Program-made: the position numbers and the translations under genes
In this document: piece after piece, positions 42,832 through 51,437 of the stretch
Layout: each line of letters opens with the position of its first letter
How positions within the stretch are numbered: the first letter of the stretch is position 1
Assembly: GCA_013298025.1 (NCBI GenBank)
Contig: JAAFJE010000018.1
Location: forward strand, 1 to 64,000
Direction of reading: 5' to 3'
Length of the DNA: 64,000 nt
Source: Cytophagales bacterium
GTDB taxonomy: Bacteria; Bacteroidota; Bacteroidia; Cytophagales; Spirosomataceae
The notes under the pieces: generated by a model
What the model was told of the DNA's origin: nothing
The model's input: the letters and a program-made list of their open reading frames with translations, nothing else
The model's database searches: none

Positions 42832-44421
42832 TTATTTCTCTACGCCTGGTTGCGTGATTTCAAAATGCTCTTTTTTCTTGGCTTCATCCACTATATTTTT
42901 GACATCTTCCAGCAATTTTTTCGCATCATAAACAATGCCATCTTTGATGGTATATTTCACCCCTCCTATGCGTTTTACTACGCCGTTTTCGTCTAGTTTG
43001 ATTGCCCCAGTACCGTACAATACTTGTAAATTCTTGAGCGGATTAGCGTCAACTAGCACAATATCAGCCAATTTACCTACTTCTACCGAGCCAATTTCTT
43101 TGTCTTTGCCCAAGGCTTGTGCTCCGTACAAGGTTGCCGAGCGAATGACTTCTAACGGATGAAACCCCGCTTCTCTGAGCATTTCTAATTCTCTGATATA
43201 CCCAAAACCATAGGTTTGATAGATAAATCCGTTATCGGAACCTGTTGTAACTCTACCGCCTCTGTTTTTGTATTCATTCACGAAGGTCATCCATAATTTG
43301 TAATTATTTTTCCATTCTACCTCTTGTTCCGTTCCCCATTCAAACCAAAACGAGCCATGTGCATTGCGACTTGGGCCGAAAAAACGCCACAACGTAGGAA
43401 GCGTATAGGTATCGTGCCATTCGGCTCGACGGGTTTTGTGCAGGTCACGTGTGGCATCGTAAATATTGAGCGTAGGGTCTATCGTAAAATCAAGGGCTAA
43501 TAGCTCATTCATGACTTTATTCCATTTTTCAGAATACGGAGCTGCCGCTTGTTTCCATAATTTTCCTGCATTTTCAAAACGAGATTGTTCGTTAGAATAA
43601 TTATAATCGGCAGGATAATCTTGTACGGTTTGATGCTCAAACATGGCTTCGGGCAAGCCATACCAATGCTCCATACTGGTAAGTCCTGCACGAGCCGAAT
43701 GCAAAACGTTCCAACGGGCTACGTCTAATTGGGCATGATGACAGCACGAACGCAAGCCCAAACGCTTGTTTTCTTTGAGGGCTGCATCCATCACTTCGGG
43801 GGCTGCACCAAAAAACTTGATGCCATCTGCTCCCGATTTGGCATTTTGGTTGACCCACTCAATGGCTTCTTGGGCATTGCTGATGGGCTTTTTACTGCCC
43901 ATTCCAAAGCCTGTGTAGGCAAAAATACGAGGAGCAACAATGGTATTTTCAGCACTTCTTTTCTTCTCACTCAAAGTCCAATCTAAACCATTCCCTGCCA
44001 TTGGTTCTCTGATGGTCGTAATGCCATGGGCCATCCAAAGTTTATACACATATTCGGCAGGTGTCCCTTGGCTTTGTCCGCCGATATGTCCGTGCATATC
44101 AATAAAACCCGGCAAGGCGTACATTCCCGTGGCATCTATTTCTTTGCCTCCTGTAGCCAGTACGGGCCTACGCTTGGGGTCTATTTTTTCGCCTTCACTG
44201 CCTACCACAGCAATACGAGCGATGCGGTTGTTTTCTACCACTATATCGACAGGGCCTAAAGCTGGCGAGCCAGTACCATTGATTAAGGTAACACCCCGAA
44301 TAATAAGCTGTGGAAATGGGTCTATCCCCTCCCCTGCTTTGCGGACAGGTGCAGGCGTAATTTGAGCTAAGGCCGTATAAACCCCAACGAGCAATGTACA
44401 GAGTAATGTGATTTTTTTCAT
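42832..44421 (-). CDS. Exported amidohydrolase (imidazolonepropionase/prolidase-like)
   Basis: This 529-aa metal-dependent hydrolase has an N-terminal signal peptide (MKKITLLCTLLVGVYTALAQ). The amidohydrolase-1 motifs are present: the strand-1 HxH in LPGFIDMHGHIGG, LRSCCHHAQLDVA (later metal His), TSMEHWYGLPE, VTTGSDNGF (metal Asp) and the C-terminal EIGSVEVGKLADIVLVDANP. It is a superfamily seen with secreted peptidases. It starts 33 bases after the M1 peptidase gene on the same strand, so an exported peptide- or amide-degrading role is likely. The actual substrate is unknown. Confidence 0.85.
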   Translation of the reverse strand: MKKITLLCTLLVGVYTALAQITPAPVRKAGEGIDPFPQLIIRGVTLINGTGSPALGPVDIVVENNRIARIAVVGSEGEKIDPKRRPVLATGGKEIDATGMYALPGFIDMHGHIGGQSQGTPAEYVYKLWMAHGITTIREPMAGNGLDWTLSEKKRSAENTIVAPRIFAYTGFGMGSKKPISNAQEAIEWVNQNAKSGADGIKFFGAAPEVMDAALKENKRLGLRSCCHHAQLDVARWNVLHSARAGLTSMEHWYGLPEAMFEHQTVQDYPADYNYSNEQSRFENAGKLWKQAAAPYSEKWNKVMNELLALDFTIDPTLNIYDATRDLHKTRRAEWHDTYTLPTLWRFFGPSRNAHGSFWFEWGTEQEVEWKNNYKLWMTFVNEYKNRGGRVTTGSDNGFIYQTYGFGYIRELEMLREAGFHPLEVIRSATLYGAQALGKDKEIGSVEVGKLADIVLVDANPLKNLQVLYGTGAIKLDENGVVKRIGGVKYTIKDGIVYDAKKLLEDVKNIVDEAKKKEHFEITQPGVEK

Positions 44422-44454
44422 AAGGTTTGTTGGATGAATGGATGAAAAAGAAAC

Positions 44455-46101
44455 TTATTTTACTGCTAATATATTGACATAAAAGTTTTTATCAAAGGTT
44501 AACTTAGCAAGTTCCTGTGCCGAAAGAGGCAATTGTTGCCATGCTTCGGTTGGTTTGAGCAAGGTATAGGCATCGCCAATACGAATACCCATTTTCATAT
44601 TGAAGCCCGCTACGCAATTGTTCCAACGGTACAGCCAAGCCCCGTTTTCGTATTTATGTTCTAGCACCGGAATAGCCGTATGGCGTAAATATTGGTCAAA
44701 AACTTTACTAAAATCTATTTTTGCCGTAGTCGAAATATAGTTTTCTATTTGTTGCGTAGTTACGGTTTGATGATAAAACGTTTGGTTGAGTCCTCGTAAA
44801 ATTTCACGCCAAAGGGCATCGTCATGAATCGCCTCTCTGATGGTATTGAGCATATTGCCTCCTTTGTAATACATATCGCCAGAGCCTTCGTTGTTTACAT
44901 CATAAAATCCAATGATGGGGCGGTCGTTCCGAATGTTTTTGCGGCAACCAATCACATAAGCTTGGGCGGCTTCTTTGCCATAATAATATTCGGTAAAAAG
45001 ACTTTCCGAGTAGTTGGTAAAACTCTCGTGAATCCACATATCGGCAATGTCTTTGTACGTAATATTGTTGGCAAACCACTCATGTCCAGACTCATGCACG
45101 ATGATAAAATCCCATTTCAAGCCCCAGCCAGTGCCCGACAAATCACGACCCAAATAGCCATTTTGGTAACGATTGCCATACGTCACCGAACTTTGGTGTT
45201 CCATGCCCAAATACGGCACTTCTACCAATTTATAGCCATCTTCATAAAACGGATAAGGACCAAACCAATGCTCAAAAGCTTTGAGCATCAAAGAAGCTTG
45301 TTTAAATTGCTCTTGGGCTTTGGCCAAATTATCAGGAAGTACGTAATAGTCTAAGCTCAAAGCCCCTTTTTCACCTTGAAATACATCCGAAAAATGCGTG
45401 TAAGTACCAATATTTACGTTTACCCCATAATTATTGATAGGGTTACGCACCACCCAATCGAAAGTACTGGTTTGGTTGGCATGATGGGTCACTTTTGCTA
45501 AACGCCCGTTCGATACATCGGTTAAGCCTTGAGGGACTGTCACCGAAATACGCATACTGTCGGGTTCGTCGTACATGTGGTCTTTGCAAGGCCACCAAAC
45601 CGATGCCCCCAAGCCCTGACAAGAAGTGGCGATAAACCAATGGCCGTGTTTGTCGTGCTTCCACGATACGCCACCGTCCCAAGGCGGATTGACGGCTACC
45701 TTGGGTTTTCCGGTAAAATAAACCGTTATTTTTTCGGTTTTGCCAACCTTAGCCAGTTGAGGTAATTGAATAAAAAAAGCATTGCCATCTCTTGTAAAAT
45801 GTAGGTTACGACCATTTTGCACAACTTTGGTCACTTGCATAGGCTTTTGCAAGTCGATTTGCATGAGCTTTTCGGCTTTCAACACCTGATAGGTAATGGT
45901 GTTTTGTCCAGTAAAAGTACTATCGGTAGGATTTACCCTAACTTGAAGATGGTAGTGTTTCAAATCCCACCAAGCACGTTGTGGTGTAATCGACCCTCTG
46001 AGCGTATCGTCGTGGGTAAAGGTATGCTCGGGTGCAAAAAGTTGTGCATTTACTACGAAAGCTTGTAGAAAAATGCCTACGAAAAACAGTTTTTTTAGCA
46101 T
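44455..46101 (-). CDS. M1-family metallopeptidase (aminopeptidase)
   Basis: This exported zinc aminopeptidase (548 aa) has a signal peptide ending at FVVNAQ. The M1 exopeptidase motif YLGMEHQSS (GxMEN-type) precedes the zinc site HESGHEWFANN (His336, Glu337, His340) with Glu359 18 residues further on in IHESFTNYSE. Tyr of the YKGGNMLNTIR segment may be the transition-state Tyr. It lacks the ERAP-like C-terminal domain of long family members. It stands between the S9 and amidohydrolase genes on the same strand, so likely takes part in periplasmic peptide breakdown. Confidence 0.92.
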   Translation of the reverse strand: MLKKLFFVGIFLQAFVVNAQLFAPEHTFTHDDTLRGSITPQRAWWDLKHYHLQVRVNPTDSTFTGQNTITYQVLKAEKLMQIDLQKPMQVTKVVQNGRNLHFTRDGNAFFIQLPQLAKVGKTEKITVYFTGKPKVAVNPPWDGGVSWKHDKHGHWFIATSCQGLGASVWWPCKDHMYDEPDSMRISVTVPQGLTDVSNGRLAKVTHHANQTSTFDWVVRNPINNYGVNVNIGTYTHFSDVFQGEKGALSLDYYVLPDNLAKAQEQFKQASLMLKAFEHWFGPYPFYEDGYKLVEVPYLGMEHQSSVTYGNRYQNGYLGRDLSGTGWGLKWDFIIVHESGHEWFANNITYKDIADMWIHESFTNYSESLFTEYYYGKEAAQAYVIGCRKNIRNDRPIIGFYDVNNEGSGDMYYKGGNMLNTIREAIHDDALWREILRGLNQTFYHQTVTTQQIENYISTTAKIDFSKVFDQYLRHTAIPVLEHKYENGAWLYRWNNCVAGFNMKMGIRIGDAYTLLKPTEAWQQLPLSAQELAKLTFDKNFYVNILAVK

Positions 46102-46171
46102 CGTTTGTTGAGAATAATTGGGTAATAAGTACTAAGATATTGCTTATAAATGTACAAGTTAATTTTGAAAA

Positions 46172-46205
46172 AAAACCATGAAACAAATGTTTGCCTCATG
46201 GTTTT
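46172..46205 (-). terminator. Terminator hairpin after the S9 peptidase gene
   Basis: AAAACCATGA (46172-46181) and TCATGGTTTT (46196-46205) form a perfect 10-bp stem. On the minus strand a T-rich run follows. It separates the S9 gene from the M1 gene. Confidence 0.75.
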
Positions 46206-46223
46206 CTAACAATGCGATGGAGA

Positions 46224-48200
46224 TTATTTGAGGTATTTGTCAAACCATTTAATATATCGCTCAAACCTATCTATTTGATAACTAGGCACTGTAATGCCAT
46301 GAAACTGGTTTGGATACACAATCAATTCGGTAGGAATGCCCAAAACTTTGAGGGCTTGGTACATTTGTTCGCTGCCTACGGCTGGTACGTTGTGGTCGCT
46401 TTCGCCTACCATAAATTGCGTAGGTGTTTTGATTTTATCGGCTTTCAAAAATGGGTACGATAGTTTTACATATTTATCGAAATGCTTCCAAGGCGAGCCT
46501 ATTTCGTGTTCGTATTGTAAAATGTATTGGTCAACGCCATACATCGACGAAATCATGGCTACGCCTGCCCCACTGGCTGCTGCCTTGAAACGGGTGTCGG
46601 TAGCAATGGTGTAGTCGGTCAGAATACCGCCATAACTCCAGCCTCCAATGCCCAGTTTAGTGGCATCGGCAATGCCATTTTTTACCACATAATCGGCTGA
46701 ACCTAAAATATCTAGCACTTCTTTATTGCCCCAATCGCCACTGATAACTTGGCAATAGGCTAATCCTCTGCCATTACTTCCTCGGTAGTTTACCGCAACT
46801 ACGTTGTAGCCAGCGGCAGCCAACATTTGGCGTGATAAATCGAAACTGTATTCATCTTGTGCAACAGGCCCACCATGAATAAAGAAAATGGTGGGTTGCG
46901 GACTTTTATCTTTTCCTACGGCACGATAAAGAATATTGGAAACTACTGTTCCATCTTTGCTTTTAGAACTAAATCCTTCTACGTCTGCCAATTGAATTTT
47001 GCTAAAAAATGACTCATGGATGCTCGTAATACGTCTGAAATTGTTTTGCTCAATGGCATAAATTTCGGCGGGTCGTTGTGGCGTGCTTACTATAGCCAAC
47101 CACGAGCCTGTAGGATGACTTTCTAAAGACGATACAATATATTGTCCCTGTGTTTGGCGTTGAAACTGCCCTGAAAGGCTATAACTAGCCACATAACGCT
47201 CACGGTCGTCGGTAACGGTGACATAAATTTGCGTGCCATCTTTCGACCACTTGGGCGTATTGACGGGGCGGTCTAAACTGCTACTCAAAAGGGTATTTGT
47301 GCCTGTTTGCACATCCACAACCGACAAAACAGCTTGGTCGTACATAATGTAATCGCTGGCAGCAGTGGTACGCAAATAGGCAATTTTATGTCCATCTGGG
47401 CTCCAAACGGGGGCATAATCTCGACCTGTCCAAGTCGTGAGAGCTTTGATTGGGGCATGAGCTTTGGCTTCTACCACATAAATATCGGTGTTTTCGTTGC
47501 GGTCGGGGTCGGGTGTGCGGTTGCTTACAAAAGCAATATATTTCCCATCGGGCGACCACGCCAAAGCATTTTCTTCATAAATCCCTGTGGTGATGGTATC
47601 AAGTTTTTCGGTGGCAAGGTCGAAAAGGTAAATATGACTTGGCTTGTTTTCGAGGTAGCCTTCTATGTCTTTTTTAATTTGATAGCGGTCTATGTAAATC
47701 GGGCGAGGCGTTTTAGGCTTGGCCGAATCGGGGTCTGCCTGAATCACAAGGGCTATTTTTTTGGCATCAGGCGACCACGCATATTCTACGAGCGAGCCTG
47801 TACTTTTGATTTTGGTCAATTGCTTGGCTTCTCCTCCACGGCGGTCGAGCAAGTACAATTGGCTTTGGGTGGCTCCGTTGCGGGTCGAAACAAAAGACAG
47901 GTATTTGTTGTCAGGACTCCACCTCACCTGCGATTCTCCTTCTGTCGAATACGTGAGTTGCACTTGTTGCGAGCCATCCCAACTGCTCATCCAGATGTCT
48001 GACGAGCGTTTGTTTTTACTCGAATCAACCGACGAAACCGTATAAGAAACCCATTGCCCATCAGGCGATATTTTGGCATCGGCTATGGATTTGATTTTAT
48101 ACACATCTGTCGGACGAATACTACGTTTGTTTTGGCTACTTTGTGCTTTTAAACCTAAAGGCAAACAAGCTAAAAAGAAGAAAAACGTTTTTTTTAACAT
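46224..48200 (-). CDS. S9-family prolyl-oligopeptidase-type peptidase
   Basis: This exported peptidase (658 aa) has a signal peptide MLKKTFFFFLACLPLGLKAQ. The N-terminal beta-propeller has WD40-like/PD40 repeats (ISPDGQWVSYTVSSVD, WSPDNKYLSFVSTRN, WSPDGKYIAFVSNRT, WSPDGHKIAYLRT). The C-terminal alpha/beta hydrolase domain carries Ser522 in GGWSYGGILT, Asp in VGESDHNVPAVG and His in YPNQFHGITVP, the S9 triad. It is the dipeptidyl or acylaminoacyl-peptidase type, not further resolved. It begins a minus-strand group with M1 and amidohydrolase genes. Confidence 0.93.
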   Translation of the reverse strand: MLKKTFFFFLACLPLGLKAQSSQNKRSIRPTDVYKIKSIADAKISPDGQWVSYTVSSVDSSKNKRSSDIWMSSWDGSQQVQLTYSTEGESQVRWSPDNKYLSFVSTRNGATQSQLYLLDRRGGEAKQLTKIKSTGSLVEYAWSPDAKKIALVIQADPDSAKPKTPRPIYIDRYQIKKDIEGYLENKPSHIYLFDLATEKLDTITTGIYEENALAWSPDGKYIAFVSNRTPDPDRNENTDIYVVEAKAHAPIKALTTWTGRDYAPVWSPDGHKIAYLRTTAASDYIMYDQAVLSVVDVQTGTNTLLSSSLDRPVNTPKWSKDGTQIYVTVTDDRERYVASYSLSGQFQRQTQGQYIVSSLESHPTGSWLAIVSTPQRPAEIYAIEQNNFRRITSIHESFFSKIQLADVEGFSSKSKDGTVVSNILYRAVGKDKSPQPTIFFIHGGPVAQDEYSFDLSRQMLAAAGYNVVAVNYRGSNGRGLAYCQVISGDWGNKEVLDILGSADYVVKNGIADATKLGIGGWSYGGILTDYTIATDTRFKAAASGAGVAMISSMYGVDQYILQYEHEIGSPWKHFDKYVKLSYPFLKADKIKTPTQFMVGESDHNVPAVGSEQMYQALKVLGIPTELIVYPNQFHGITVPSYQIDRFERYIKWFDKYLK

Positions 48201-48233
48201 AAAATAATTGATTTAGTTGTTTGATGAAAAAAG

Positions 48234-48275
48234 GAAAATATTACCGATTTTTGAACGTAACAATCGGTAATATTT
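48234..48275 (-). terminator. Terminator hairpin after the fucosidase gene
   Basis: AAAATATTACCGATT (48234-48248) and AATCGGTAATATTTT (48261-48275) form a perfect 15-bp stem with a 12-base loop, and a T-run follows on the minus strand. It lies 34 bases upstream of the S9 start, so a role in that gene's control cannot be excluded. Confidence 0.75.
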
Positions 48276-48330
48276 TTCATGGAATCTAATTAAAAATATT
48301 TACGAATAATGGTATGACATTAACCATAAT

Positions 48331-48390
48331 AAAGCATAAACTACTAAAAATCAAAACACTAACGCACAATTAGCTAATTCACAGTTTTGT
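48331..48390 (+). repeat. Dispersed repeat, copy A (about 60 bp)
   Basis: This matches copy B at 51209-51268 at about 47 of 60 positions in the same orientation, e.g. CTAAAAA, CGCACAATTA and ATTCACA blocks. It is intergenic, downstream of the fucosidase stop. The copies may belong to a small palindromic or REP-like family in this genome. Confidence 0.65.
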
Positions 48391-48410
48391 ACAAATGCTT
48401 GATTAGCACC

Positions 48411-49778
48411 TTACTTCTGTTCTATTTCTTTGGCTGATGCTTTATAAATACCAAACGTTGCCAATTCTACCGGAGCAAGTGCCTCCTGAATGGTCAAGCG
48501 AAGTTTGGTAGTTTTGATGGGAGCAAAACGCAACAAACGCTTGTGACCTACGGTAGTGCTGTTGACAAACGGATGCCACGAATCTTTGTCCCAATATTCT
48601 ATCACAAATGATTTGATGCGTTGCCCCGTTTGGATATTTTCTTGCAACAAAATTCTATCAAAAGTACTTTCTTGTTTCAAAGCGATTTCAATACTTTCTT
48701 TTTCTTTCAACGGAATAAACGTATTGAGGGCTTTGTCACTCAGTTTTTTATGAGCAGGATGAATGAGATTTTTAGCGAAAGTTTCATTCAAAATAGCACG
48801 AAATTGTTGTAAAGCAGCCACATCTTGAACTTCTAACAACCCTTTATTATTCGGCGGAATATTGAGTAAAAGTAAACTATTGCGGCCTACCGATTGATAA
48901 TATAAATTTACTAAATTCTGTGGTGTTCTTACTTTCGTATTTTCTTTTTCATGCCAAAACCATCCCGGACGAATCGAAACATCGGTTTCGGCAGGAATCC
49001 ACGCTTGTCCTTTTTCATCGCCTGTATTTAAGTACTTGGGGTCGGCATGACCCGGTGCCAAACCCACAGGATTGAGGCTTGCCCAACAGCTTTCGCCAGC
49101 ACTGCCTTCTTCGTTGCCTACCCAACGCACATCGGGGCCAGCATCAGAGAAGATAACGGCTTTGGGCTGCAAGGTTTTTACCAGTTGCCAAAAACCTTTG
49201 AAGTCGTACTCCATATTTTTGGCATTTTCGCCTTTGGCACCATCAAACCATACTTCCGAAATTTCTCCGTAATTGGTCAACAATTCTTTGAGCTGATTTT
49301 TGTAATAAGTATTATAGGAATCAGTGCCATAACTTGCCTCGTGCCTGTCCCAAGGCGACAAATACACCCCAAATTTTAGTCCAAATTCTTTACAAGCCTG
49401 TGCCACTTCTTTGACAATATCGCCTTTTCCATTTTTATACGGACTATTCTTAACCGAATGTTCGGTATATTTTGAAGGCCATAAGCAGAAGCCATCGTGG
49501 TGCTTGGCGGTGAGAATAGCCATTTTGAATCCACCAGCTTTGAGGGCTTTTACCCATTGTCTAGCATCGAGTTGAGTAGGATTGAAAATGCTCGGCGACT
49601 CGCTGCCATCGCCCCATTCTTTGTCGGTAAACGTATTTACAGTAAAATGCAAAAACGCCGTCGTTTCTAGTTGTTGCCAAGCCACTTGTGTAGCTGTAGG
49701 TTTGGGAAGTGTTGGTGTTTGGGCTTGTGTTGCGATACAAGCCAAGGCAAAGCCTAATGTAAGCAATTGTCTTTTCAT
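48411..49778 (-). CDS. Alpha-L-fucosidase, glycoside hydrolase family 29
   Basis: This exported fucosidase releases terminal L-fucose from glycans. I take ATG 49778 (455 aa) because a signal peptide follows (MKRQLLTLGFALACIATQAQ); 41 upstream in-frame codons look non-coding. The GH29 catalytic barrel has FLHFTVNTFTDKEWGDGSES, AILTAKHHDGFCLWPS, and the nucleophile Asp179 in EVWFDGAKGE. The acid/base is not obvious by eye, as usual for GH29. A C-terminal beta-sandwich (residues about 340-450) is present. Its minus-strand -7 candidate is at 49812-49819. Confidence 0.92.
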   Translation of the reverse strand: MKRQLLTLGFALACIATQAQTPTLPKPTATQVAWQQLETTAFLHFTVNTFTDKEWGDGSESPSIFNPTQLDARQWVKALKAGGFKMAILTAKHHDGFCLWPSKYTEHSVKNSPYKNGKGDIVKEVAQACKEFGLKFGVYLSPWDRHEASYGTDSYNTYYKNQLKELLTNYGEISEVWFDGAKGENAKNMEYDFKGFWQLVKTLQPKAVIFSDAGPDVRWVGNEEGSAGESCWASLNPVGLAPGHADPKYLNTGDEKGQAWIPAETDVSIRPGWFWHEKENTKVRTPQNLVNLYYQSVGRNSLLLLNIPPNNKGLLEVQDVAALQQFRAILNETFAKNLIHPAHKKLSDKALNTFIPLKEKESIEIALKQESTFDRILLQENIQTGQRIKSFVIEYWDKDSWHPFVNSTTVGHKRLLRFAPIKTTKLRLTIQEALAPVELATFGIYKASAKEIEQK

Positions 49779-50100
49779 GATAATTTGAAAATTGGATGTT
49801 AGATAACCACCCAAAAATACACCTAAATCTTGAAAAGCATAGGCTTTGGTATAGGGTTTGTGGTGCAACATACCAAAACATGGCTCGGGCAAGTGATACA
49901 AGTCATTTGATTGCTAGAAGAAAATGTATTAATTCGCAAACAAATTGATAAAACGCCAAGTTCGCTTTATATTTGAAAGATTTTGTGTAAAGGAAGGGTA
50001 GGTAAAGTAATATTTCAACAAGCACACAGCCTAGCTGTATAGGAATCGCTTCTTTATACTTAACTTATAAAAAACGTAAATTAAACTAATTTTTAGAAGA
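49779..50100. other. Divergent intergenic region between fucosidase and desaturase
   Basis: This is 322 bases without a gene. It holds a strong plus promoter (49945-49975) for the desaturase and a minus-strand -7 candidate at 49812-49819 (TATTTTTG on the minus strand) for the fucosidase. No palindromic operator was seen. Confidence 0.55.
49945..49975 (+). promoter_or_regulatory. Bacteroidota-type promoter for the desaturase gene
   Basis: TTG (49945-49947), exactly 20 bases, then TATATTTG (49968-49975). Predicted transcription start is near 49980, giving a leader of about 120 bases before the ATG at 50101. Confidence 0.65.
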
Positions 50101-51099
50101 ATGACTTATCAAAAAGATTTTACCTATGTTACGGGTACCGAACCACACCGTATTCGTACAAGAGAAATTATCAAGGCTCATCCAGAGGTAAAAAAACTCA
50201 TTACCAAAAACCCCATGACTTTCGTATGGATATTGGCTTGTGTATCGCTACAAATTGGCATGGCGTACCTTGTCAAAGACCAAGCTTGGTGGGTAATTTT
50301 GGCGGCGGCGTGGGTAGTTGGGGCTTTTCCAACGCATACGCTTTTTGTGTGTATTCATGAGTCGGCTCATAACCTTATTTTCAAAAAATCTTCTTGGAAT
50401 GTGTTCGCTGGAATTATCGCTAATTTTCCTTCGTTAGCACCTACGGCTATTTCGTTCAAAAATTATCACCTCAAGCACCATGCTTTCCAAGGTGTACACG
50501 AGCTAGATGCCGATTTGCCTGATTTCTGGGAAGCTCGCCTAATCAATAACTACTTCATTGGCAAGGCTTTATGGTTATTATTGTTTCCGTTCTTCCAAGC
50601 TATCAGAACGCTTCGTTGCTTAGAATTAGCCGTAATCGACCGCTTTGTAGTGATGAACATTGTATGCCAATTGGCTTTCGATGCCTTGATTGTTTACACA
50701 ATGGGCTGGGCTGCATTGGGCTACATGGGTGCTAGTTTTATGTTCTCGGTAGGCTTGCATCCGCTTGGTGCACGCTGGATTCAAGAACATTATTTGGTAT
50801 TGGATAAAAACCAAGAAACTTATAGCTATTATGGTCCCCTCAATGGCATCAATATGAACGTAGGCTACCACAACGAACACCACGATATGCCTTCTGTGCC
50901 TTGGAACAACCTGCCTAAATTGAAGGCTACTGCTCCCGAATTTTACGATAACTTGAAATACCACACGTCTTTTACCAAACTGTTCTTTACGTTTTTGTTT
51001 AGCCAAGAGATAGGTCTATTCTCTCGTATCGTAAGAAAAGAAAGAGGTAAAGTAGGACTCGACGATAACTCAACGCCAGACGTTCAACTGTTGAAATAG
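50101..51099 (+). CDS. Dihydroceramide delta-4 desaturase-like fatty acid desaturase
   Basis: This 332-aa integral-membrane di-iron desaturase has the three histidine boxes HESAH (86-90), HLKHH (123-127) and HNEHH (257-261), plus a His in IQEHYLVLDK. The spacing and the surrounding blocks match the eukaryotic DEGS1/Des1 sphingolipid desaturase from memory: YVTGTEPHRIRTREIIKAHP, then SFKNYHLKHHAFQG with DADLP, and GLHPLGARWIQEHY, TYSYYGPLN, NVGYHNEHHDMP, EFYDNL. Four hydrophobic segments are predicted. Bacteroidota make sphingolipids, so a C4-C5 ceramide double bond is plausible; acyl-lipid desaturation remains possible. It is alone in its transcript, with its own promoter and terminator. Confidence 0.85.
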   Translation: MTYQKDFTYVTGTEPHRIRTREIIKAHPEVKKLITKNPMTFVWILACVSLQIGMAYLVKDQAWWVILAAAWVVGAFPTHTLFVCIHESAHNLIFKKSSWNVFAGIIANFPSLAPTAISFKNYHLKHHAFQGVHELDADLPDFWEARLINNYFIGKALWLLLFPFFQAIRTLRCLELAVIDRFVVMNIVCQLAFDALIVYTMGWAALGYMGASFMFSVGLHPLGARWIQEHYLVLDKNQETYSYYGPLNGINMNVGYHNEHHDMPSVPWNNLPKLKATAPEFYDNLKYHTSFTKLFFTFLFSQEIGLFSRIVRKERGKVGLDDNSTPDVQLLK

Positions 51100-51208
51100 C
51101 GATGTATTTGGCTAACGAATGAGTGACTTAGCGAGTCAATGATTTTACTTTCAGATATTTACAATTTATTTTAATGAAAACTAATTTTGCATTAAGTTAG
51201 ATTAAAGT

Positions 51209-51268
51209 AAAGCGTAATATGCTAAAAACCAGAACGCTAATGCACAATTAACTCATTCACAATTGTGC
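51209..51268 (+). repeat. Dispersed repeat, copy B (about 60 bp)
   Basis: This is about 78% identical to copy A at 48331-48390, same orientation. Unlike copy A it ends in a near-perfect dyad (AATGCACAATT/AATTGTGCATT), so copy B keeps a hairpin that copy A has partly lost. Confidence 0.65.
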
Positions 51269-51283
51269 ATTGATACTTACGCC

Positions 51284-51312
51284 AAAAGCCGACTCCATAG
51301 TCGGCTTTTTTT
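51284..51312 (+). terminator. Intrinsic terminator after the desaturase gene
   Basis: AAAAGCCGACT (51284-51294) and AGTCGGCTTTT (51299-51309) with a CCAT loop and a T-run to 51312. It lies well (about 185 bases) after the stop, beyond the repeat copy B. Confidence 0.85.
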
Positions 51313-51437
51313 ATGCAGTGAGTTCACCAGTAAGTTGATAAGTAGGAGTTTTGTTTTTAAATTTTATTGTATCATTTTGAATCATTAAAACTTTATAGTA
51401 CATTTACTTCTATAAATAATCTAAATTTTACCCCAAA

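Larger units (their letters stand above)
51100..51437. other. Intergenic region after the desaturase gene
   Basis: This is 338 bases without a gene. It holds repeat copy B (51209-51268), an 11-bp inverted repeat AATGCACAATT/AATTGTGCATT inside it (51239-51249 and 51261-51271), and the desaturase terminator (51284-51312). AT-rich sequence then leads into the next gene without a clear promoter. Confidence 0.6.

Noticed and set aside
47307-48002. 231-codon plus-strand frame opposite the S9 peptidase
   Set aside because: It is antisense to a gene with an intact Ser-Asp-His triad; its composition is explained by the complement of PD40 repeats.
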